This document shows positions 1 through 6,647 of a stretch of DNA of 13,122 nt, piece by piece. The notes below the pieces were generated by a model that was not told where the DNA came from, did not search any database, and saw only the letters and a program-made list of their open reading frames with translations. Origin of the DNA: DYHD01 sp964411065. Its GTDB lineage: Bacteria > Nitrospirota > Thermodesulfovibrionia > Thermodesulfovibrionales > Dissulfurispiraceae. Position 1 is the first letter of the stretch, and each line of letters opens with the position of its first letter. The stretch is from NCBI GenBank assembly GCA_964411065.1, contig CAYPJO010000053.1, forward strand, positions 1 to 13,122, in the 5' to 3' direction. Made by a program: the position numbers and the translations under genes.

Positions 1-292
1 TCTATTTCGAGTTCTTTTTCGGTAAGTCCTTGAGCCTGAGATTTTCATCCTCAAGGACTTTAAGCCCTTTTGCCTCTAAGAAGTCATACCCTTGAATTTC
101 TGCCTCCATTTCTTAAAGGTGCTTCTTTAGACTGAGTACTTGCGGCATACCTCTGCTATGGAGTTTCCTGGAAGTTCTGCTAAAGAAAGAATCTGTATTA
201 TCCTTTTGACTGGATATTTCGTTTGTTTAATAGGCTACTCTCCTTTTTTAAAATCATATCCCTATTTTTGTTACTCCAAAAAACAGGGTGCA
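1..292 (-). pseudogene. Decayed IS3-family element, 5' end with orfA remnant
   Basis: Read on the minus strand, this is the front end of an IS3-type insertion sequence. The tip is near 292 (TGCACCC), followed by a GGAGAG ribosome-binding site and then an orfA reading frame that begins at an ATT codon (IKQTKYPVKRIIQIL...). The translation shows the helix-turn-helix region typical of IS3 OrfA proteins (IAEVCRKYSV, then RSTFKKWRQKF) and the following leucine-rich stretch (EAKGLKVLEDENLRLKDL). A stop codon replaces one residue after CRKYSV. One-base frameshifts separate KFKG from the EAKG segment, and KDL from TEKELEI. The gene therefore cannot make an intact protein. It continues past base 1, so the rest of the element is not visible. 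The family assignment rests on these motifs and is fairly secure; the IS subgroup is not determined. Confidence 0.75.
219..291. repeat. Left copy of a 73-bp long-range inverted repeat (IS3-type end)
   Basis: The reverse complement of this stretch equals 13050-13122 except at two bases (71 of 73 identical). It covers the element tip, the ribosome-binding site and the first codons of orfA. The right copy is cut by the window end, so the true repeat is probably longer. Confidence 0.9.
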
Positions 293-479
293 GGTCAATA
301 GGGTAATGGAAGATACCTTTAAGTGTATCAAAAAAAACAAAGTTTATGAACTTAGACAGATCTTTAATAGTAGATTTTCAGAGTAGAGACAATCTTCTTG
401 AGGAGTAACCAGAGTGAGAGAGTCTTTGAGAAATTTGCAAAGATGGTCTATGAGCATATACAGATGAAAAGGGGAGTTA
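293..479. other. Non-coding stretch between IS3 end and transporter gene
   Basis: No convincing gene is visible. Short open stretches on the plus strand (for example an ATG at 306 giving about 25 codons, and a frame reading KFAKMVYEHIQMKRG near 430-475) might be scraps of an older mobile element, but I cannot assign them to a family. The ribosome-binding site GGGGAG for the downstream gene lies at about 471-476. Confidence 0.4.
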
Positions 480-1693
480 ATGACAACAGAAAGGGAAGTC
501 AGAACCATGAGTTATAAAAAGCTATTTGGATTAAATAAGAATGTTACAGTCGCAGGATTTGTGAGCTTTTTTATGGATGTTAGCTCTGAGATGATTTACC
601 CCCTTGTGCCGATATTTCTCTCATCAATAATGGGTGTAAACAAGTCTGTGATTGGGCTCATTGAGGGTATTGCTGAGGCTACGGCAAGCATACTCAAGGT
701 ATTTTCAGGTTGGTTTTCAGACAGGATTGTTAATAGAAAGTGGCTTATGGCTGCAGGCTGTGGCATATCTGCACTGAGCAGGCCGATTATTGCACTTTCA
801 ACCATCTGGCAGCATGTATTGATTTTCCGATTCACTGACAGGCTTGGCAAGGGGATACGTACGGCCCCAAGGGACGCCATCATTGCAGAATCTACTGACA
901 ATGGCTCCCTTGGTAAAGCCTTCGGATTTCACCGTTCTATGGACACCTTGGGTGCAGTTGTAGGTCCAGCCTTTGCATTTGGACTGTTGGGATTATTTGC
1001 CAACGACTTCAGGCTTGTTTTTTGGCTTTCAATGGCGCCAGGAATAATTGCAGTGCTCATTATTGTTTTATTTATCACAGAGAAAAAGCATGTAAAGTCA
1101 ACAGGCAATGAGGCAGTCAAACTTACCTTTAAACATTTTGATTGGCGCTTTAAGTCCTTTGTTGCCATTGTCACCCTATTTGCCATAGGCAACTCGAGCG
1201 ATGTCTTTTTGATACTCAGAGCTGAGCAGTCTGGTGTATCAACCTATATGATACCCTTGCTATATCTGACCTTTACGGTGTTTACACTATCACTGCAATG
1301 CCTGCGGGTGTAATCGCAGATAAGGTAGGGAGAAAGATGGTTATACTCGCGGGATTTATTCTCTTTTCCCTTATATATTTTGGCTTTGCCGTATTTGCCA
1401 CCGCCGTAGCAGTGTGGGGACTTTTTGCCTTTTATGGTCTCTTTATGGGCATTACAGAAGGCGTGCAAAAGGCATTCTTATCAACCATCATACCTTCTGA
1501 ACTCAAGGCAACTGCCTTCGGCATATACAATATGTCCGTTGGCCTCGGGCACCTGCCTGCAAGCCTTATAGCGGGCTTGTTGTGGGATAAGGTCTCGCTC
1601 TCAGCACCCTTTTACTTTGGCTCTGCAACAGCCCTATTGTCTGCCTTGTTTTTTGTAGCCTATATTGTTGTCACAGAGAAAAAGAGGAGGTAG
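480..1693 (+). pseudogene. Major facilitator superfamily transporter, frameshifted
   Basis: The two plus-strand reading frames 480-1313 and 1298-1693 are halves of one MFS transporter of about 404 residues, a normal length for a 12-helix permease. The N-terminal half contains the MFS signature loop (GWFSDRIVNRK) after helix 2, and RFTDRLGKGIRTAPRDA after helix 4. The C-terminal half contains the equivalent second-half loop (GVIADKVGRK). The frames join at the T run 1281-1283: adding one T gives FTVFYTITAMPAGV without a break, so one base has been lost. Start 480 follows GGGGAG by about three bases; an alternative ATG at 507 (MSYKKLFG) follows GGGAAG. The substrate is unknown; related proteins are inner-membrane exporters with no agreed substrate. 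The frameshift may be a real inactivation or a sequencing error. No canonical slippery heptamer is present, so programmed frameshifting is unlikely. Confidence 0.8.
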
Positions 1694-1695
1694 TC

Positions 1696-1788
1696 ATGTT
1701 TGTCCTTGATATTGCTTGGTTTGGCATACTCCATGTTTACTATCTCGACAGAGACTTTATGTTAAAAAGCCCTTGGCATGAATGTTAG
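1696..1788 (+). CDS. Very small ORF with strong ribosome-binding site (30 codons)
   Basis: An ATG at 1696 lies five bases after GAGGAGG, which overlaps the end of the transporter gene, so it would be translated directly after it. The predicted 30-residue peptide begins MFVLDIAWFGILHVYYLDRD, is rich in aromatic residues and ends at a TAG. It resembles no family I recognise. It could be a genuine small membrane peptide or the stub of a longer gene truncated by rearrangement; the strong ribosome-binding site is the only positive evidence. Confidence 0.3.
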   Translation: MFVLDIAWFGILHVYYLDRDFMLKSPWHEC

Positions 1789-2149
1789 ACAAAAAAGGCT
1801 TTTACACAAAAATCCTAATAAGTCCTGCTTATAGAAGTCCTTGAAGATTGCATCAAGCTCTATAGCGCCTCAGGAGTTGTTAGAACAAATCATAGGCTTG
1901 AGTTCAGAAGCCCTACCTTTCAGAAGTTTGCTTAAAAATATCAAATATGAGATGCGCCACAAATTCGCTGAAAAAGGCTGCCTTTGGCACACGAGCAATC
2001 TTGAAAGCTTTAGCTGCGAGTTTAGAGATGAAAATCTAAAGAGAAATCTCTTTTAGAAAATAACTAATGCCCATTCTTATCAGTAACTTATGATATTCCA
2101 AATATATAATTGAGAATTCGCTTAAAAAAATCTTTTTCAAGAAAAACAT
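1789..2149. other. Intergenic region with no supported gene
   Basis: About 360 bp between the small ORF and the end of murJ. A 71-codon frame with a TTG start (1841-2056) has no ribosome-binding site and no recognisable motif, so I do not call it. A weak 7-bp inverted repeat (1765-1771 with 1797-1803, AAAAGCC/GGCTTTT, 25-base loop) could help end transcription after the transporter. A near-palindrome centred near 2046 (AAAGAGA-AA-TCTCTTT) precedes the end of murJ. Confidence 0.4.
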
Positions 2150-3727
2150 TCATTTAACTTTTAAGAACTTTCTTAATAAGTAATCTAACTCCTCACTTTT
2201 TAAGATATATAATAATACGAAATAAATTGCGATACATACAATTATAGTCCCCCCAAGGTAAAAAGTTTTTTTGAGGAACTCTCCGTCTGATAGCCATAAT
2301 TCTCCTTGAAGTACAAAAGAGCCAAACATAGCCATCACAAAAGTGGCTATTAATATCTTAAAGCACGATTTTATTATTTTTTTTGTCCCAATACCACCAA
2401 GTTTACGCCTTAAAAAAAAGAAAAGCAATGAGAAATTACATATTGAAGATAGAGAATTCGCAAGGGCTAAACCATTATGGAGTAAAGGATTCATAAACAA
2501 GAGACTGAAAAAAATATTCATTAACATCGAGAAAACTGCTATCTTGACTGGTGTTGTAGTGTTCTGCATTGCATAAAAAGTAGACGCCAAAACACGAACC
2601 CCAACGATCGCCCAAAGGCCAAAGGAATAAAACATCAAAGCATCAGCTGTTGCAAGTGTTGCAACGGCTGTGAATTCGCCTCTTTGGAAAAGAGTATTAA
2701 CGATAGGGACTCTCAAGGATATTAATCCAGCCATTGCAGGTATAGTTATAAAAAATAAGAGCCTTAAAGCAAAAGAAAAATCTTCTTTAAGTTCAATAAA
2801 CCTTCTCTTCGCAGAATGCTCAGAGAGGGCTGGCAAAACAGCCATCCCCATCGCTACTCCGAATAGCCCTATCGGCAGTTGTACAAGCCTCATTGAGTAA
2901 TAAAGATAGGTAATACTGCCCTCCTGAAGGTAAGAGGCAAGTAGTGTGCTAACAAAAATATTGACCTGCGCAACTGCAAGACCTATAATAGAGGGTATAA
3001 TCAAAAGCCCAATCTTCTTTAAACCTGGATGCTTCAAAAGGTTAGCTAAACCACCATCGGTTCTCGTATAAAGGGAATAACCCTGATTAAAAAATGATGG
3101 CAATTGGAACAAAAACTGAAGAAAACCCCCTAAGGTTACACCAAAAGCTACGCCTATTATTGGCATCTCAAGATAGGGTGAGACCATAAAGACACAAAGA
3201 ATGATAGAAATATTTAATAGTGCTGGAGCTAATGCTGGTATAAAAAAACCCCCTCTTGTATTGAGTGCGCCCATAGCTACTGAAGCAAGACTTATAAAGA
3301 CTAAAAAGGGAAACATAATCTGGGTGAGTAAAACTGTTTGTGAGAATTTTGTAGGATCAGACTTAAACCCAGGTGCTATTAAACTTACAATGGAAGAAGC
3401 AAAAAGAATACCTAAGAAACAGACTATTCCTACCACAATGAGAATAAAAAAGAATGTAGCTCTAACTAACCTATTAGCATCATCTCTGCCATTTTTTGTT
3501 TGAGTCTCTGTGAGAACAGGGATAAAAGCTGCGGACATGGAACCTTCTGCAAATAAATCTCTCAAAAGATTGGGTATTCGAAAAGCTACAAAGAACATAT
3601 CAGAAGTGCCGGTTGCACCAAAATATTTAGCTAAGATCATATCCTTTATATACCCTAAGATACGACTTATCAGGGTAGCAAAGGACATAGCACTTGCTGC
3701 TTTTGTTATTTTGCCCCTGGCTGTCAA
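2150..3727 (-). CDS. murJ: MurJ/MviN-type lipid II flippase
   Basis: MurJ moves lipid-linked peptidoglycan precursor (lipid II) from the inner to the outer face of the cytoplasmic membrane. The 525-residue protein matches the family's usual length of about 510-530 and consists mostly of hydrophobic segments, consistent with 14 membrane helices of the MOP superfamily. The N-terminal signature is clear: a SRILGY block near residue 21, then FVAFRIPNLLRDLFAEGSMSAAFIPVL at about 47-72. D43 and R56 correspond to conserved cavity residues; position 28 is Lys where E. coli MurJ has Arg24. The start is a TTG preceded by AGGAG about nine bases upstream. The first internal ATG (MSFATLIS) would remove residues before helix 1 that family members usually have. 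It stands alone on its strand between two stretches of non-coding DNA, with no other cell-wall gene visible. Confidence 0.95.
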   Translation of the reverse strand: MTARGKITKAASAMSFATLISRILGYIKDMILAKYFGATGTSDMFFVAFRIPNLLRDLFAEGSMSAAFIPVLTETQTKNGRDDANRLVRATFFFILIVVGIVCFLGILFASSIVSLIAPGFKSDPTKFSQTVLLTQIMFPFLVFISLASVAMGALNTRGGFFIPALAPALLNISIILCVFMVSPYLEMPIIGVAFGVTLGGFLQFLFQLPSFFNQGYSLYTRTDGGLANLLKHPGLKKIGLLIIPSIIGLAVAQVNIFVSTLLASYLQEGSITYLYYSMRLVQLPIGLFGVAMGMAVLPALSEHSAKRRFIELKEDFSFALRLLFFITIPAMAGLISLRVPIVNTLFQRGEFTAVATLATADALMFYSFGLWAIVGVRVLASTFYAMQNTTTPVKIAVFSMLMNIFFSLLFMNPLLHNGLALANSLSSICNFSLLFFFLRRKLGGIGTKKIIKSCFKILIATFVMAMFGSFVLQGELWLSDGEFLKKTFYLGGTIIVCIAIYFVLLYILKSEELDYLLRKFLKVK

Positions 3728-4248
3728 AAACTTTAACTCCTAATTCAGTGAGCGAACTTGATACTCAATAGTATACTTTCTTTTAGTTTGCCATATCCAT
3801 ACTCTTTAATAGGTAGAATTATCTCATGATTACCAATGTAGATGAGCACATCAAAACCTTAAAAACAATTTGAAACAATCTTGTGCTTTCAACCCAACTG
3901 AGCTGATGTAAAGAAATTAAACAGAAATTATATAAAAGTAATGTTAAAAATATAAAAGTAGGAAGACAAGAATGTAAGGAGATGAAAAAATATAAAACGA
4001 ATAAAGTTGAATCTATAGATGCTGGGCTTGAACATCTGCAAATAGAGTATGGTAGATATTTGCCTCATGAAAGATGCTTGAACTCAACCTATTTGCTAAA
4101 CCCACAAAATACATAAGAGGTTGGCTCAGAAAACCAATACCCAATTTATAGGGGTTACCTGCAAGCTAAAGCAGATATTAGCATCGAAATTAGGGATAGC
4201 GAAAATTAAAGAAGACTTCATAGAGTTTTTCATCAGAAGTTAAAATTA
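3728..4248. other. Mostly non-coding region between murJ and the radical SAM pair
   Basis: About 520 bp of AT-rich sequence between divergent genes. It must hold the murJ promoter (minus) and possibly that of the radical SAM genes. A TATACT hexamer on the minus strand near 3770-3775 could be a -10 box for murJ, but I see no good -35. Apart from the short ORF noted separately, six-frame reading shows only brief open stretches. Confidence 0.4.
3982..4116 (+). CDS. Small ORF of 44 codons, unknown
   Basis: An ATG at 3982 opens 44 codons starting MKKYKTNKVESIDAGLEHLQ. AAGGAG abuts the start codon directly, which is too close for normal translation initiation and weakens the case. The peptide is hydrophilic with no recognised motif. 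It could be a fragment of a decayed gene in this otherwise empty region. Confidence 0.2.
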   Translation: MKKYKTNKVESIDAGLEHLQIEYGRYLPHERCLNSTYLLNPQNT

Positions 4249-4277
4249 TTGAGAAGTATGCTATCCTAAACAAAATA
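4249..4277 (+). promoter_or_regulatory. Possible sigma-70-type promoter for the radical SAM pair
   Basis: TTGAGA (4249-4254) and AAAATA (4272-4277) are separated by 17 bases, about 45 bases before the preferred start at 4324. The -10 box is weak, so this is only a candidate. Confidence 0.3.
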
Positions 4278-4323
4278 GATTCAAATGTGGTATATAAACA
4301 TTAGGAGAGTAGCAAAAGGGAAA

Positions 4324-5535
4324 ATGAATGTAATAGCAAAAAGGGATAGAAATTTTTGTAAGAATTGCCACTGGTGCGAGGATTTGATTTCTTGTCCAAC
4401 AGGGTTTAGAGTGAATGATTGCATTGGTTGCGAGGCTTGTTCTTTAGCTTGTCCATATAATGCAATAGAGATGGTGGAAGCCAAAAAGGAAATTCAGGAT
4501 GGATATTCAGAGATTGAGATTGAAGTAGATGGTAAAAAATTCAAAGTCCCAGCAAAGACAACAGTCAAAAAGACACTACATAGGTTGGGATATGAAATTT
4601 TTGCCCCATGCCAGGTTGGTGGTTGTTATAGCTGTGCTGTAGAGATTGATGGAAAAGAAAAACCAACTTGCATCACAGCCGTTAAAGAGGGAATGATAAT
4701 AAAAACGGATTTTCCCCAAAATTTTGCCATAAAGAGAATTGTAGGTGGTTTTATGGGACATAGCGTTGGTGGGGTCGGCACGCCGTGGTATTTAAAAAAG
4801 CATGGTTACGTTGAAGTTGCTGTCTTTTCAGCAGGTTGTAATTTCAGATGTCCCCAATGTCAGAATTGGACAACAGCTTATCGTGGAAAGGAAGATTTTG
4901 ATCATCAAGCACTAACGCCAAAAGAGACAGCTGAAATTATGACAATTACAAGAAAGAGGTTTGGAGTAAATAGAATGGCTATTTCCGGCGGAGAATGCAC
5001 ATTAAATAGAAAATGGCTCGTTGAATATTTAAGAGAACTTAAAAAGCTTAATCCTGATGAAGAGGCAAGATTACATGTTGATACAAATGGTTCTTTGCTT
5101 ACTCCTGAGTATCTTGATGAATTGATTGAAGCAGGTATGACTGATATTGGAATTGATTTAAAGAGCTTGAAAATAGAAACATTCATGAGAGTCACCGGCT
5201 TGGAAAATAGAAATTTAGCTGAGATATATAAAGAAACTGCCTGGCAGGCAGTAAAATATCTTGTGGAGAACTATACCAACAAAGTCTTTCTGGGGATAGG
5301 TATACCTTATAATAGAGATTTCATATCCTTAGAAGAAATTGAAATGATAGGTAAAGAAATATACAAAATTAATCCGAATATTCAAGTCTGTCCTTTAGAT
5401 TACAGGCCCGAGTTTAAGAGGATGGATTTTTCTCGCCCATCCTATTTGGAAATGAGAAAAGTCTACGATGTTCTGAAAAGCACAGGGTTAAAAACAGTAA
5501 TCTGCCAAACAGCTTACGGTTATATCGGTCCTTGA
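4324..5535 (+). CDS. Radical SAM enzyme with N-terminal ferredoxin and [2Fe-2S] domains
   Basis: I place the start at ATG 4324 (403 residues), which has AAAAGGG just upstream. The upstream ATG at 4285 has no ribosome-binding site and would add 13 residues. Domains in order: a bacterial 2[4Fe-4S] ferredoxin-like region (C12, C15, C18, C24; then C33, C36, C39, C43 followed by Pro); a [2Fe-2S] region with spacing CX4CX2CX11C (C96, C101, C104, C116) as in the iron-sulfur subunit of succinate dehydrogenase; then a radical SAM domain with CX3CX2C (C172, C176, C179) and the SAM-binding GGE motif (222-224). The core resembles pyruvate-formate-lyase activating enzymes (HVDTNG, DIGIDLKS, LGIGIPYN segments). 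Such proteins cleave S-adenosylmethionine reductively to make a 5'-deoxyadenosyl radical. The extra clusters could feed electrons to it, which is inference. The substrate is unknown, and no glycyl-radical enzyme is nearby. It lies 8 bp upstream of a second radical SAM gene. Confidence 0.85.
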   Translation: MNVIAKRDRNFCKNCHWCEDLISCPTGFRVNDCIGCEACSLACPYNAIEMVEAKKEIQDGYSEIEIEVDGKKFKVPAKTTVKKTLHRLGYEIFAPCQVGGCYSCAVEIDGKEKPTCITAVKEGMIIKTDFPQNFAIKRIVGGFMGHSVGGVGTPWYLKKHGYVEVAVFSAGCNFRCPQCQNWTTAYRGKEDFDHQALTPKETAEIMTITRKRFGVNRMAISGGECTLNRKWLVEYLRELKKLNPDEEARLHVDTNGSLLTPEYLDELIEAGMTDIGIDLKSLKIETFMRVTGLENRNLAEIYKETAWQAVKYLVENYTNKVFLGIGIPYNRDFISLEEIEMIGKEIYKINPNIQVCPLDYRPEFKRMDFSRPSYLEMRKVYDVLKSTGLKTVICQTAYGYIGP

Positions 5536-5543
5536 AGTGAGAA

Positions 5544-6605
5544 ATGGGTAGTCTAAAGTGTAATTTGATTGAGCAGGGTTTTAAGCAAGGCAGTTGTAAG
5601 ACTTTTTACAAGCCAGAGGTAGTTCATACTTCAGATTATTTTGAAGATTCAGCCTGTCATGTAACGCTAAAATTGGAGGGGAATACTCCCTATAGATTGA
5701 TTAAATCTATTCTACTTTCAAGACCCGAAGACTATCTATCAATCTATCAATCGGGTTGCAATTTTTCTTGTTTAAAATGCCACTCCTGGGAATTTAGCAA
5801 ATATAAAAATGGAATCTGGATGTCTCCTGAAAAAATTACCGAGATAGCAGAAGAATATGCTATGGAAGTGACAGTTAAAGAACCAAAGGAAAGAGCGACC
5901 TCATTCCATGCCCATGATCTTTGTAAACACTGTGGTGCTTGCGTAATAATAGGGAAAAGGTCAACAAATTGTCCAAATAAATTAAAACCAAAACAAATTC
6001 TTTTATCTCCCCAAGGTTATGGACCAGCTCGGAATATTATTGCTTTCACAGGGGGGGATTTGGCTTGTAATCCCCAATGGTATTGCAAGAGTGCAGAAAT
6101 GATAAAGAACTTAAACTTGGATTTATGGGTTTTGTTTGAAACCAATGGCTACGGGCTTACCCCTAAAAATTTAGATTTATTTAAGAAGTCAGGGATAGAT
6201 TCCTTTTGGTTAGATATAAAAGCTTGGGATAAAGACATTCATAAAAAATTAACTGGGGTTGAAAACGATTGGATTTTGCGCCTACCGGAAGAAATTTTAA
6301 AAAGAGATTTCACCTTAGAAGTTTTATCTCTCTATATTCCTAATTGGGTGGAGACCAACCAAATTAGAGAGATTGCCAGGCTTTTAGCAAAAACAAACTC
6401 CGAAATACCCTTTACAATTTTAGCTTTCTTTGGCGAATATAAACTCAGGAATGTCCCCAGTCCAAGTCTGAACCAGATGTTGGAAGCTTATTTTGCTACC
6501 AAGGAGACAGGATTGAAAAATGTAAGAATGGGAAATATAAGTTTGTTTGTCAAAACCGAAAAAGACTATCAAATCCTAATGGAATTAGCAAAAGAAGCAA
6601 TTTAG
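5544..6605 (+). CDS. Radical SAM enzyme with inserted four-cysteine motif
   Basis: A 353-residue protein with the radical SAM motif CX3CX2C at C72, C76 and C79, and a SAM-binding GGD at 170-172. Between these two elements is an insertion carrying CX2CX2CX9C (C127, C130, C133, C143), suited to bind an auxiliary [4Fe-4S] cluster. Later segments (LFETNGYGLT, FWLDIKAWDK, LTGVEND) match the activase-type radical SAM fold. There is no N-terminal ferredoxin, unlike its neighbour. The gene starts 8 bp after the upstream stop codon, so the two are almost certainly co-transcribed and may be translationally coupled. A run of seven G (6051-6057) encodes the SAM-binding motif. Function and substrate are unknown. 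Plausible roles are modification of a protein or small molecule together with the first enzyme; nothing here decides between them. Confidence 0.85.
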   Translation: MGSLKCNLIEQGFKQGSCKTFYKPEVVHTSDYFEDSACHVTLKLEGNTPYRLIKSILLSRPEDYLSIYQSGCNFSCLKCHSWEFSKYKNGIWMSPEKITEIAEEYAMEVTVKEPKERATSFHAHDLCKHCGACVIIGKRSTNCPNKLKPKQILLSPQGYGPARNIIAFTGGDLACNPQWYCKSAEMIKNLNLDLWVLFETNGYGLTPKNLDLFKKSGIDSFWLDIKAWDKDIHKKLTGVENDWILRLPEEILKRDFTLEVLSLYIPNWVETNQIREIARLLAKTNSEIPFTILAFFGEYKLRNVPSPSLNQMLEAYFATKETGLKNVRMGNISLFVKTEKDYQILMELAKEAI

Positions 6606-6647
6606 GCACAGTGAATTATATTTCCAGTCAAAAAGACCATAACAATT

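Noticed and set aside
1841..2056. 71-codon frame with TTG start between the transporter and murJ
   Set aside because: No ribosome-binding site, no recognisable motif, and composition typical of chance open frames.
5736..5760. Short repeat ATCTATCA in the second radical SAM gene
   Set aside because: Two adjacent units within coding sequence (LSIYQ); no sign of variation or function.
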